NCBI GenBank assembly: GCA_038146865.1
Contig: JAYQSL010000002.1
Location: 496,001-560,000 of the forward strand
From: GCA-2709075 sp038146865
GTDB taxonomy: Bacteria; Pseudomonadota; Alphaproteobacteria; MPNO01; UBA2964
Direction: 5' to 3'
DNA length: 64,000 nucleotides
Of the stretch, positions 17,990-26,680 are shown one piece after another (position 1 is the first letter of the stretch; each line of letters starts with the position of its first letter). The translations under genes and the position numbers were made by a program. A model generated the notes under the pieces. It was not told the DNA's origin and searched no databases. It saw nothing but the letters and a program-made list of their open reading frames with translations.

Positions 17990-18865
17990 TTAATTATCAA
18001 ATTCAAAATATGTTTCAGTTCCGAGTGCGACAAACCTTCCAGCGCTCGGGCATGGAAAATGAGCGGGCATAATCAGGGTGGGCTCACCTACGAACTTATT
18101 GATAAGAGCCCGCCGAGTCTTTTCGGACAATTTCGGGTCTACACAAAAACAGCTGTTTAATTGTGGCTCAGAACACTGAATGGGATGATGCATAATATCC
18201 CCTGTCATTATTGCATTTAAGGTTCCCCTTCCCAGCTCCACGCATATATGTCCAGGGGTGTGCCCCGGGGACGGGGATAACCTCACCCAATCATCAATAA
18301 CATAATTGCAGCTGATTATTTTGGCCGCCCCTGAATCAATGATTGGCAATAGACTATCTTTATAATAGGGATCATCAGTAAATCCCTTACTTGAATACTC
18401 CTGGTTCCAAAAATCCCATTCATCCCTGCAGAAAAGATATTGAGCCCTAGGAAATGTCGGCACCCAATTACCGTTTTGTAATCTAGTATTCCAGCCCACA
18501 TGATCGACGTGGAGATGCGTGCACAATACAAAGTCTATATCCTCTGGTTCAAAACCTGCATTTTTTAGGTTTTTCAGATAGGGATAATTATTTTTATGAT
18601 AGCGGCGCTTCTGCGGGCGCTCTTTGTCATTTCCCCCGCATGTATCTACTAAAATTACACTCTGGGGCGTGCAAATCAAAAAGCTATGGAAAGACAAAAT
18701 CAACAAATCACTTTGAGGATCTTGGAACCTCGGTTTCAACCAGTGCCGGTGCTTTTCCAAAATCTCTTCAGAAATAGTTGGGAATAACGTAGCCGGCGGA
18801 AGAAGGGGTTCCTGAAATTCTTCCACTCTCCAAACCTCAATTTCATCAAAGCGCCACTTTTTCAT
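17990..18865 (-). CDS. Metallo-beta-lactamase-fold hydrolase
   Basis: 291-aa MBL-fold hydrolase. The binuclear zinc motif THLHVDH supplies H117, H119, D121 and H122; the later GHTPGH, TGDIMHH and PAHFP segments supply the remaining ligands. No signal peptide. The layout resembles lactonase/AttM-like cytosolic MBL enzymes. A clear paralogue lies at 38136-39038 (shared LSFHSFLI, PEDIDxVxCTHLHxDHVGWNT, WVPTFPxAxYLF). ATG at 18865 has AGAGG upstream. Substrate unknown. Confidence 0.8.
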   Translation of the reverse strand: MKKWRFDEIEVWRVEEFQEPLLPPATLFPTISEEILEKHRHWLKPRFQDPQSDLLILSFHSFLICTPQSVILVDTCGGNDKERPQKRRYHKNNYPYLKNLKNAGFEPEDIDFVLCTHLHVDHVGWNTRLQNGNWVPTFPRAQYLFCRDEWDFWNQEYSSKGFTDDPYYKDSLLPIIDSGAAKIISCNYVIDDWVRLSPSPGHTPGHICVELGRGTLNAIMTGDIMHHPIQCSEPQLNSCFCVDPKLSEKTRRALINKFVGEPTLIMPAHFPCPSAGRFVALGTETYFEFDN

Positions 18866-19076
18866 TTAACCTCTAGTATAACCAGTTTTCTGACCATCCA
18901 GATTTTTCTTCAAAACATTTTTTATAGAACCTTGGGACCATTGAGCTAACAGCGCAAAAACCGTTTCTCCGCCGCGGCTGTGATTACAGATTTTTATAAC
19001 ACTGGAAGCATTCATTCTGAAATAGGACTAAAGGACACCGTTTTAGAATGACTGAAAATATAGGTTTCCTTAAGAG

Positions 19077-19853
19077 TTAAAGATTAGGCCGAGCGGCATC
19101 AATAAAACCACCGTGTTCACAGGCCGGATGATGAAGGGGCCTTTGTTTTTTATGCAACGTTTTTCTTATTGCAACTAGAGTGCGCTCTACCCAAGATATA
19201 TCGGTTTCATAGGCGATTAATGTTACTTTAAAACTCATATTTGCCTCATCTTCGCCGAGGAAAATTTGATCTTTAAAACGATCCCCATCAACATATAAGA
19301 AATACCCGATTGATGAGACATCCAAACTCAGTCGGGACATTACCCAGACATAAAAATCCATCTGACGCTTATACGCCGCCTTCCACTCCCCCTCGAGTGT
19401 TATTGGTCTTCCATCTGTTTTTTGGGAGGTACTTTTATAGTCCACTATGTGAACTTGATTGGTTTTAGTGTTGAGCCACACATCATCGAGCCCTCCCCCG
19501 ACTTTAAGATTGCTCGCAGCGTGAACGGTATTGAACCTCCCTTCGGCACCAAAATGTAAACTTTGCGTCCATAATTCAAATCGTTCATCGTTAAATGGAA
19601 CCAGATGTCCTAACCCCTTCTTCTCTAAGAAAGGATGCGAGGTGCCCATCAAACGATGATGATCAAAATCTCTTTTCAAAAGGACATCAGTAGCTTCATT
19701 TAAATTAAAACCTGGAAAGCTAGGGAACTTTATCCCCTCCACCTGCTGCATATAGAAACAGGCCTCGCACTGAATAAAGTTCTCGATCCTACTACGACTA
19801 AGCTCATAGGGCTCGGGATTGTTCGGCTGGAATTTTGAGCGATGGCGGGGCAA
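19077..19853 (-). CDS. PD-(D/E)XK nuclease-superfamily protein
   Basis: 258 aa starting at TTG (19853) with AAAGG upstream. N-terminal SRSRIENFIQCEACFYMQ carries C29 and C32. The nuclease core is GGGLDDVWLN (D123/D124) followed by IVDYKST (D138, K140) and a downstream KRQMDFYVW helix. A late cysteine (about C245, HPACEHGG) suggests a partial cysteine cluster, as in Cas4/AddB-type enzymes, but only three of four cysteines are evident. Stands alone with no CRISPR or recombination genes nearby. Cellular role unknown. Confidence 0.65.
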   Translation of the reverse strand: MPRHRSKFQPNNPEPYELSRSRIENFIQCEACFYMQQVEGIKFPSFPGFNLNEATDVLLKRDFDHHRLMGTSHPFLEKKGLGHLVPFNDERFELWTQSLHFGAEGRFNTVHAASNLKVGGGLDDVWLNTKTNQVHIVDYKSTSQKTDGRPITLEGEWKAAYKRQMDFYVWVMSRLSLDVSSIGYFLYVDGDRFKDQIFLGEDEANMSFKVTLIAYETDISWVERTLVAIRKTLHKKQRPLHHPACEHGGFIDAARPNL

Positions 19854-20066
19854 GTATTTTGACCTTTTAAAGAAAAGATTTACTCCGAGTTTGCCTGTTT
19901 TTTTTGTTTAGATCAAAAACCAAAGCCCTTCTTAGCGGGTTTCCACCGCATAAAACTTTCTAGGGGCCTCGTCTCAAAAAATGACATTAAGACAACGTTG
20001 ATCTCAATTCTTTCCATCAGCCCGGTCTTGAACTAACCTTTTTTTAAATGATCTGGACCATAACCG

Positions 20067-20885
20067 ATGCCAAAAATCCTCACAAAAGAGCAAATAGAAT
20101 TTTATCATTCCCAAGGTTATCTCTCGCCAATCGATGGGATTAGCAGAGAGGAAGCCCAAGCGATGCTTAAAGACCTAGACGATTTTGAGGGTTCACATGG
20201 AATGTCTGCAGGCCGTCTTCAAATAAAAGGCCATCTCTGCTTTATGCGGTCGTTTGAGTTAACGTTCAATCAAATAATTCTTGATGTGGTAGAAGATCTA
20301 ATCGGGCCTAATATCCTCGCCTTTGCATCACGCTTCTGGATAAAGAAAGCGAGAGATGGTGCTTATGTATCATGGCATCAAGACTCTGCGTATTTCGGGC
20401 TTGAACCTCATCAGTTGGTAACAGTTTGGTTGGCGATCACAGAAGCATCAGAAGAAATGGGTTGCATGAAAATCATCCCAAAGTCCCATCTTGGCCCTTC
20501 TAAAGCACATGAGGAGACGTTTCATGACAAAAACCTTTTGGCCAGGGGCCAGGCTATTAGAGGGGTTGATGAAAACGATGCCGTTTACATGCCTTTGAAG
20601 CAGGGACAATTTTCTTGTCACCATGAGCGCCTCCTACACGCCTCTGATCCCAATAAAACAGATAGCCAACGTGTAGGCCTCGGACTTTTCTTTATTCCAA
20701 CGCATGTAAAATCTAATATTGGTCGGCGCTCCGCTTCTTTAGTCAGGGGCGTCGACGATTTTGGTCACTGGGACAAAGATCCCACGCCAAAGAGCCGAAT
20801 TGATACAGATATGATCACCCATATTGAGAATGCCGGCAGGCGTTATGTTGATCAAAAATACAGGCAAGAAACCGAGAGGAAATAG
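20067..20885 (+). CDS. Phytanoyl-CoA dioxygenase (PhyH) family protein
   Basis: 272-aa Fe(II)/2-oxoglutarate dioxygenase. H104 and D106 (SWHQDSAYFG) and H191 (RLLHASDPN) bind iron, and R202 binds 2-oxoglutarate. Likely paralogue of the protein at 16179-16985. The ATG start matches that paralogue's N-terminus (KEQIEFYHSQGYLSPIDGIS), but the ribosome site is weak. The 213-base divergent gap before it shows nothing recognisable. Substrate unknown. Confidence 0.8.
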   Translation: MPKILTKEQIEFYHSQGYLSPIDGISREEAQAMLKDLDDFEGSHGMSAGRLQIKGHLCFMRSFELTFNQIILDVVEDLIGPNILAFASRFWIKKARDGAYVSWHQDSAYFGLEPHQLVTVWLAITEASEEMGCMKIIPKSHLGPSKAHEETFHDKNLLARGQAIRGVDENDAVYMPLKQGQFSCHHERLLHASDPNKTDSQRVGLGLFFIPTHVKSNIGRRSASLVRGVDDFGHWDKDPTPKSRIDTDMITHIENAGRRYVDQKYRQETERK

Positions 20886-20962
20886 ATCTGATTTATTAGG
20901 AGACTTTCAAAGTCTAATCAAAACCAAAAGTAAGATTGATTATTTTAAATAGTTTTAACGAG

Positions 20963-21508
20963 ATGCAAAATTTTCAAGATTTTTCTGACGCTTTTTATCC
21001 AATGGAAAATACTCCATTGATAAAATCGTCAACCTTAAAACTCCCGATAGCCTTATCTATGATATTAAATATAGGCATCTTATCGTTCATATTTTTTTTG
21101 GGAACATATAAACCCACAAAAGCAAATTTCTTCGACAGGCTGTTAGGGAGCAAAACCTATAGTGAATGCATTCTTGAGAAGATGCCCGCTGCAAAAACAC
21201 AAAGCGACGCTGTCAGCATCAGTGAGAAATGTCGAGGCCTTATGACAGATCAGGAGAAAATTTTATACCAAAATAGAGACCTTTCTCAGAAAGAGCTTTG
21301 CAGAGTGATACACACCTTCTCAAGATGGATACCGATGAAGAGGAGCTACAAAATTGATAGAAGCAGGTTCTATCTGATGGAATTAGAGACTTCGAGAGGC
21401 GATCCTATAGAGGCGGTTATTCCCAAAGGACAAAAGTTACCGCAGGAAGTAGAACATTGGGCCAAAACGCAAACCGAGGCGATTTGGGGTGTTTGCTCAT
21501 CTCTTTAA
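20963..21508 (+). CDS. Hypothetical single-pass membrane protein
   Basis: Unrecognised protein of about 181 aa. A hydrophobic segment (ALSMILNIGILSFIFFLG) near residues 30-47 suggests an anchor, with the C-terminal domain on the other side of the membrane. That domain holds several cysteines (SECIL, SEKCRG, KELCRV, WGVCSS), possibly disulfide-bonded in the periplasm. Start uncertain: TTG 20936, ATG 20963 and ATG 21002 are in frame, none with a strong ribosome site. Its stop overlaps the stop of a minus-strand small ORF. Confidence 0.6.
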   Translation: MQNFQDFSDAFYPMENTPLIKSSTLKLPIALSMILNIGILSFIFFLGTYKPTKANFFDRLLGSKTYSECILEKMPAAKTQSDAVSISEKCRGLMTDQEKILYQNRDLSQKELCRVIHTFSRWIPMKRSYKIDRSRFYLMELETSRGDPIEAVIPKGQKLPQEVEHWAKTQTEAIWGVCSSL

Positions 21509-21669
21509 CTTATGAGATCGAAAATTAATCCAGCCAAATTGTCGTATCCCTTGCGCAAAAACCATCCGGCAACCAGCCCCAGCGCAAACTGAATATCAAC
21601 CAAGAAATTAAAAAGCCAACCTGCCACAAAAATTAACACAGAGCTAACAAGAGCTTTTATATATTTCAT
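21505..21669 (-). CDS. Possible 54-aa membrane protein
   Basis: Short ORF starting MKYIKALVSSVLIFVAGW with two hydrophobic stretches (about residues 5-20 and 24-38) around a charged turn, then a LRKGYDNLAGLIFDLIS tail. It converges on the hypothetical membrane protein at 20963-21508 and the two stop codons overlap. AAAGG lies about 12 bases upstream of ATG, which is distant. No family recognised. Confidence 0.4.
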   Translation of the reverse strand: MKYIKALVSSVLIFVAGWLFNFLVDIQFALGLVAGWFLRKGYDNLAGLIFDLIS

Positions 21670-21931
21670 TAAAAACTAAAACCTTTCTTGCACCTGACCG
21701 GCTCCGTCGTGACTTGCAAATAGCTTTTTAGGCCAATGTTAAATGCCAATTCCGTTTCTAAGGAAAAATTTATACCAAGATATTGCGATAATAATGGTTC
21801 TTTTATTCCAACGGCCGAGCGATCTTGGTCTTGCTTAATCAAAATTAAAAACCTCTAATCTAGAAAATCACAAATCGGAATAAAAAGTAAACTTCGAGAA
21901 AATCACGGGTCAACGCGGACAGTGGTAAATC

Positions 21932-22816
21932 ATGGCACCAAAAAATTCCTTTACAGATAAGCATATCCCAATTCCTGGTATTCTTTGGATGTGCGGAGCC
22001 ACGATTTTCTTTTCGCTCTCCCTGACACTTGTGAAATACATACAAGATCAAGGTTTAAATGCCTTTCAAGCGGTTCTTTTTCGACAAGTTTTAGGGGTTG
22101 CTCTTTTTTTTCCAGTAGTCATCGCTGGCACAAAACTGCAAGAGTTGAAAACCACAGTTCCCTTGAAACATGGCACCCGAGCCGTATTCGGTTTTTTGGG
22201 TATGTGCACTGGTTATTTTGCGCTTAACTTAATCAACATTGCTGATGCCGTGGCCCTGCAGTTCACTCTACCGATTTTCACAATGTTCTGCGCGATTTGG
22301 CTGCTAAGTGAGAAGCTTTATTCGCATAGATTAATCGCTACTTTAGTCGGGTTTTTAGGAGTTTTGATAATTGTTCGTCCCGGATTCTCGGAACTAAATT
22401 TAGGAATATTTCTAGCAATAGCGTCAGCTGCCACGCACGCCGTTTCAGATACCTACGCCCGTTATCTTGCCCGCTTTGATAAGCTGAAGGTTATAATGCT
22501 GTATAATTTTTTATTTACCATTCCCTTCGCCTTATTACCCGCAATAATATGGTGGGAGCCCATATCGGTGGATCTCTGGCCCTATTTATTCGCATTTGGA
22601 ATTGCTGGAATATGTGCTCAGTTTTGTTTGACCCGATCTTTTAGCTTAGCCGATGCCAGCCTCGTCTCACCAATTCTATTTTTAAGGCTGCCAATTGTTG
22701 CCATTATAGGTTTCTTTGCATTCAGCCAGATGCCGGAGACTTGGACATGGGTTGGCGCGGGCATAATTATTTTGGCAACAACTTGGATGGCACGGTCTGA
22801 AACAAGGTCGTCTTAA
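21932..22816 (+). CDS. EamA/DMT-family transporter
   Basis: 294-aa inner-membrane protein with about ten hydrophobic helices in two EamA repeats. The first ends near GVLIIVRPGFSELNLG, a typical EamA boundary, and the second near GAGIIILATTWMA. Probably exports or imports a small metabolite; direction and substrate unknown. The 262-base stretch before it holds no gene or clear signal. A second DMT transporter is encoded at 40070-40981. Confidence 0.85.
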   Translation: MAPKNSFTDKHIPIPGILWMCGATIFFSLSLTLVKYIQDQGLNAFQAVLFRQVLGVALFFPVVIAGTKLQELKTTVPLKHGTRAVFGFLGMCTGYFALNLINIADAVALQFTLPIFTMFCAIWLLSEKLYSHRLIATLVGFLGVLIIVRPGFSELNLGIFLAIASAATHAVSDTYARYLARFDKLKVIMLYNFLFTIPFALLPAIIWWEPISVDLWPYLFAFGIAGICAQFCLTRSFSLADASLVSPILFLRLPIVAIIGFFAFSQMPETWTWVGAGIIILATTWMARSETRSS

Positions 22817-22928
22817 ATTTACTGAGGAATAAACGGGAGGCAGGCAGCTTCGCGCAAATCTATATCAAACACATAGACCAACGCACGAACCTGGTTCTTA
22901 CAACTTAACGAAACCTCCCTGGCCGCAT

Positions 22929-23792
22929 TCAATGTTTGGGCTTACTTCCCTTGATAGAGACACGATGCAAAAGTCTTCGATCTCCTTGATAATCGTTCAG
23001 TGCATAATGCCAGACGGTTCTGTTATCCCAAAAAACGACAGAGCCATCCTCCCATCGAAATCTGTATGTATTTTCTGGCTTAGTCGCTTCATCATAAAGA
23101 AATTTGAGGAGCGGTTTACTCTCTTCTTCGCTCCATCCATCAAATCGAACGGTATAGGTCGGGTTAATATATAAAACCTCTCTACCTGTTTCCGGGTGTC
23201 GGATAACTGCCGGGTGTTTACTAAACTCTTCCGCCGCACTTCCAATAGATTGAAGCTCTGTCTCATTCAATTGCCGATCTAAAGATAGGTTTTTGGGGTC
23301 CAATGCATTTTTTTTTGCGTGCACCGCATTTAAAGATCTAAGTGTCTCCTGCATGCCCCTCGATAGCTTCTCAAAAGCGCATGACATGTTAGTAAACAGG
23401 GTATCACCACCAGTTTTTGGTAATTCGCGAGCAACCAGAATTGAACCCAAGGGGGGCTCGGAAGCGAAGCTGTGGTCGGAGTGCCAGTTTCCTCCGATAT
23501 TCCGCTTTTGCTGAGGCTCTTTCCTGACCTCCGCTATCAAAGGATGACCTTTTACTTTTGTGATTGTCTTACTAACGTGCAATTCACCAAAATACCTGCC
23601 TAACCTGACATGATCCTCAGGCGTGAGATTCTGTTTCTTAAAAAACAAAACTCCCCATTCACATAGGGAATTGCGTATTTTCTTATAGATGGACTCAGTT
23701 AGGGGGGTCGCAAGATCTACTCCCAAAACCTCGGCACCTATAGAACTCGAGGCCGGAACTAGCTCTAATTCTGGGTTTCGTAACTGAGCCAT
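22929..23792 (-). CDS. TauD/TfdA-family dioxygenase
   Basis: 287-aa Fe(II)/2-oxoglutarate dioxygenase of the taurine/2,4-D type. Iron ligands are H104 and D106 (NWHSDHSFA) and H262 (TVWHYALNDY), with an arginine in GDRRLLHRVSI near 272-277 for 2-oxoglutarate. The LVPASSSIGAEVLGVDL opening is typical. The family attacks sulfonates, phenoxyacetates and similar acids; this substrate is unknown. Diverges from the Gfo/Idh gene. Confidence 0.87.
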   Translation of the reverse strand: MAQLRNPELELVPASSSIGAEVLGVDLATPLTESIYKKIRNSLCEWGVLFFKKQNLTPEDHVRLGRYFGELHVSKTITKVKGHPLIAEVRKEPQQKRNIGGNWHSDHSFASEPPLGSILVARELPKTGGDTLFTNMSCAFEKLSRGMQETLRSLNAVHAKKNALDPKNLSLDRQLNETELQSIGSAAEEFSKHPAVIRHPETGREVLYINPTYTVRFDGWSEEESKPLLKFLYDEATKPENTYRFRWEDGSVVFWDNRTVWHYALNDYQGDRRLLHRVSIKGSKPKH

Positions 23793-24006
23793 CGATATAT
23801 CCGCTCTCCTACCGAGAAAAATTTACTCTACTTCTTGACGATTATACATTGATATCTTTTAAGCATGATTTGTTTTGAGCGATAAACTAAAAAACTACCC
23901 GCCTTCACCTTTTCCCCATTGAATTTTAAGTATTCATGGCAAAGACTATTCCAAACCAGACTAATAAACTCAGCAAATATAACTCTTTGGGTGGAGAAAT
24001 TTAGTA

Positions 24007-24969
24007 ATGAAAAGGATCGGGATTATCGGCCTGGGGCAATGGGGCAAAAACATTGTAAGTCAGGTCCAGGGCAAGAGTAACAAGATCCAAATCATGGCAG
24101 CCTGGAGCCGGTCATCAGAGAAAATTTCCGAATTTTGCGCTAATCATCAAATAGAAGTGAGAAATGATTTCGATAATATTCTCGATGATAACAGTATCGA
24201 TGCGGTGATTATTGCCGGCCCTGGACACCTCCATGCGGAGACAGCAAAGGCGGCTCTATCTGCAAACAAGCATACCATGGTAATAAAACCGATCGCTTTG
24301 AATAAAAAAGATGCTGATCAAATAAAAAATTTAGCGTTATCCAAAGGGCTTACATTAGCTCTCGGTTTCGACAGATGTTTTCTTCCTTCAGTGGATGAAC
24401 TTCGCAAACACGTCAGGGCTGGAGATTTAGGCAAGATTATTCATGCGGAAGGAAACTTTTGTGTTCCACGTTTTTTCAACCTAATCGAAGGTGATTGGAA
24501 GGCAGGCAACCGATTCAATCCTCCGGGAAGCCTTGCTGATCACATGCTATATCTAATGATTGAATTAATCGGGCCAGTAAAAGCACTTTCGGTCCAAGGA
24601 CGCAGGAATGCGGCATCCGTGGAGATTGCAGATACCGTATCCATAAGCCTAAAATTTGAAGATGAAGCCCTTGGCACCCTTACTGCCATCGGGGTCACAC
24701 CGAGTTTTGAGCGGCTTCATTTTTTTGGAACCAAGGGGTGGGCCGAGATAAGGGATCGGTCCCACTTCGAATTTAAATCGATAGATGGCAAGTCGAGCTC
24801 CTTGCAACTTGAGGTCGATCAGCTGCTTCTTCGTCAATTAGATGCCTTTGCAGATGCAATCGAAGAAAAGAGGCCTTTTCCTGTCCCATTAGATGTAGCG
24901 GTCAACAGCGCCGCCTGTTTTGACGCCATGCAAAGATCTTATGCTAATGCCCAATGGGAGTACCTCTGA
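24007..24969 (+). CDS. Gfo/Idh/MocA-family oxidoreductase
   Basis: 320 aa. N-terminal Rossmann fold with GIIGLGQWGKN (about 5-15) and a KP pair (VIKPIALN), followed by the alpha/beta substrate domain (GSLADHMLYLMIELIGP). Members oxidise or reduce sugars, inositols and similar polyols with NAD(P). The stop TGA is one base before the ATG of the DUF427 gene, so the two are probably one operon. Substrate unknown. Confidence 0.82.
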   Translation: MKRIGIIGLGQWGKNIVSQVQGKSNKIQIMAAWSRSSEKISEFCANHQIEVRNDFDNILDDNSIDAVIIAGPGHLHAETAKAALSANKHTMVIKPIALNKKDADQIKNLALSKGLTLALGFDRCFLPSVDELRKHVRAGDLGKIIHAEGNFCVPRFFNLIEGDWKAGNRFNPPGSLADHMLYLMIELIGPVKALSVQGRRNAASVEIADTVSISLKFEDEALGTLTAIGVTPSFERLHFFGTKGWAEIRDRSHFEFKSIDGKSSSLQLEVDQLLLRQLDAFADAIEEKRPFPVPLDVAVNSAACFDAMQRSYANAQWEYL

Positions 24970-24970
24970 T

Positions 24971-25516
24971 ATGCCCAAAGCTACATGGAATGGCGTTACA
25001 GTTGTTGAGAGCGATGACATCGCGCACGTTGAGGGTAATGCGTATTTTAAAATAGCGGACGTGAATTCAGACATATTAACTGAGAGTTCGGTGGCCAAAC
25101 CTACATATTGTCATTGGAAGGGTATGGCCTATTACTTTGATCTGAAAGTCCGCGGTAAAATTAATATCGGTGCCGCTTGGCATTATCCTGCTCCCTACCC
25201 ACAGGCAAACATTATCAGCAATAGAATTGCCTTTTGGAAAGGAGTGGAGGTCCAAGACCTACCCGAAGGCCGCGGCTTAGTTGAAGGTGAACCATGTCTT
25301 GGTGATAAAGAGGGCTGGGAAGCTTTGTGCTGGCTTATCAAATTTTCAGATAAAAAGATAATTCCTATGGAAGAAGTTACGAAAATCACCAAAATTAAGG
25401 CAGATGAAATCGAGTCATTTTGGAACAATTACGACGTAAAACGATATGCAGCCCGCTATGGGCGTCTCCTTTCAGGAGATCCCCAAAAAGGCTGGTCTTT
25501 GATTGCAGACAAATAG
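24971..25516 (+). CDS. DUF427-domain protein with C-terminal extension
   Basis: 181 aa. The first ~95 residues (PKATWNGVTVVESDD, then WKGMAYYFDLKV, then AAWHYPAPYPQANIISNRIAFWKGVEV) match the DUF427 fold, of unknown function. The last ~85 residues (EVTKITKIKADEIESFW onward) are not recognised and are an extension beyond the common length. ATG at 24971 follows the preceding stop by one base and has GGGAG upstream. Function cannot be named; likely works with the upstream oxidoreductase. Confidence 0.75.
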   Translation: MPKATWNGVTVVESDDIAHVEGNAYFKIADVNSDILTESSVAKPTYCHWKGMAYYFDLKVRGKINIGAAWHYPAPYPQANIISNRIAFWKGVEVQDLPEGRGLVEGEPCLGDKEGWEALCWLIKFSDKKIIPMEEVTKITKIKADEIESFWNNYDVKRYAARYGRLLSGDPQKGWSLIADK

Positions 25517-25581
25517 TTCAAAAAAATAACTCAGCATGATGTGATTATAAAAAAAACCTGTGAGAGGAAGTGGGGTTAAAG

Positions 25582-26655
25582 ATGGCAACGATAGCAAAAG
25601 ATTTATCAATTCGAACTATTGAAAAAAAATTCCATGAGGCAGCTGCAGAAATTCCTCCCCTTCTGATCTCATCGGACTCGCACGTGGACGAGCCCGCAGA
25701 TCTTTGGAAATCTTTACCACAGACTTTCAGCGATGATCTTCCGATTATTCCTGATTGGCCGGCCGACAAGAGACCCCAAGGTGGCAAAGACCCAAAGGTT
25801 AGAATTGAACACATGGACCTTGACGGCGTTGCAGCAGAAATCCTCTATCCTACAGCTCTCCTTCGGGCGTTTCGTGCCCCCCAAAAAGCGCAGGAGGCCG
25901 CTTTCCGATTGTACAATGACTGGGTTGCAGAATATTGCAGCACCTCTCCGGAGAGGCTTTTCGCTATACCTTGCCTTTGCACTTATGATATCGACTATGC
26001 CATAGCGGAAATGCATCGGTGTCATGATCTTGGCCTATTGGGAGGATTAGTCTGGCAAGTGCCTGATCCTGCGTTGCCATTCACCTCGGATCACTATGAT
26101 AAACTTTGGGCTGCAGCAGGGGAATTAGGTTACCCGATCAACCTTCATATACTTAGTGGTCACAGCTACAATGTTGACCAGCTGAAAGGGCCGGATATCG
26201 TGCGAGCTTCCGTCAACACGAAAACTGCTGACACGGTCACAACACTTTTTGACTTCATATGGTCAGGAGTTTTTGATCGTTTTCCAAAATTTAAAATGGA
26301 GTTAGTTGAAAGCGAGATAGGATGGATGCCATTCACCCTTCAACAATGGGATTACTACTACCAACGATTTAGCAAAAATGATGATCCGCGAGGAAAATTT
26401 CCGATACATAGACTCCCAAGCGAAATTTTCTATGAACACGTTTACGCAACCTTCATGGATGATTACTGCGGTTCTCACATGCTTAAAATTTGGGGTCACG
26501 ATAATTGCATGTGGTCAAGTGACTACCCCCACGGCAATATGACTTGGCCAGAGTCGAGAGCCTTTATTGCAAAACAAATTGGCAATCTAGATTACGAAAC
26601 CCAGGAGAAATTAACCTCCAAAAACGTTAAGAATCTCTACAAACTAAAAATCTAA
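25582..26655 (+). CDS. Amidohydrolase-2 family metal-dependent hydrolase
   Basis: 357-aa TIM-barrel hydrolase or decarboxylase. LLISSDSHVDEPADLW near the N-terminus has the metal-ligand region, and NLHILSGHS and SSDYPHGNMTWPES are typical later motifs. The family includes aromatic acid decarboxylases (ACMSD, gamma-resorcylate) and hydrolases. The ATG at 25582 follows an AGAGGAAG site; an in-frame GTG at 25570 is less likely. Follows the Gfo/Idh-DUF427 pair in the same direction after 65 bp. Confidence 0.82.
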   Translation: MATIAKDLSIRTIEKKFHEAAAEIPPLLISSDSHVDEPADLWKSLPQTFSDDLPIIPDWPADKRPQGGKDPKVRIEHMDLDGVAAEILYPTALLRAFRAPQKAQEAAFRLYNDWVAEYCSTSPERLFAIPCLCTYDIDYAIAEMHRCHDLGLLGGLVWQVPDPALPFTSDHYDKLWAAAGELGYPINLHILSGHSYNVDQLKGPDIVRASVNTKTADTVTTLFDFIWSGVFDRFPKFKMELVESEIGWMPFTLQQWDYYYQRFSKNDDPRGKFPIHRLPSEIFYEHVYATFMDDYCGSHMLKIWGHDNCMWSSDYPHGNMTWPESRAFIAKQIGNLDYETQEKLTSKNVKNLYKLKI

Positions 26656-26680
26656 TCCGCTTACGCCAGAAATCTTATGA

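Noticed and set aside
19077..19853. Cas4 of a CRISPR system
   Set aside because: No cas genes or repeat arrays in the window and the cysteine set is incomplete.
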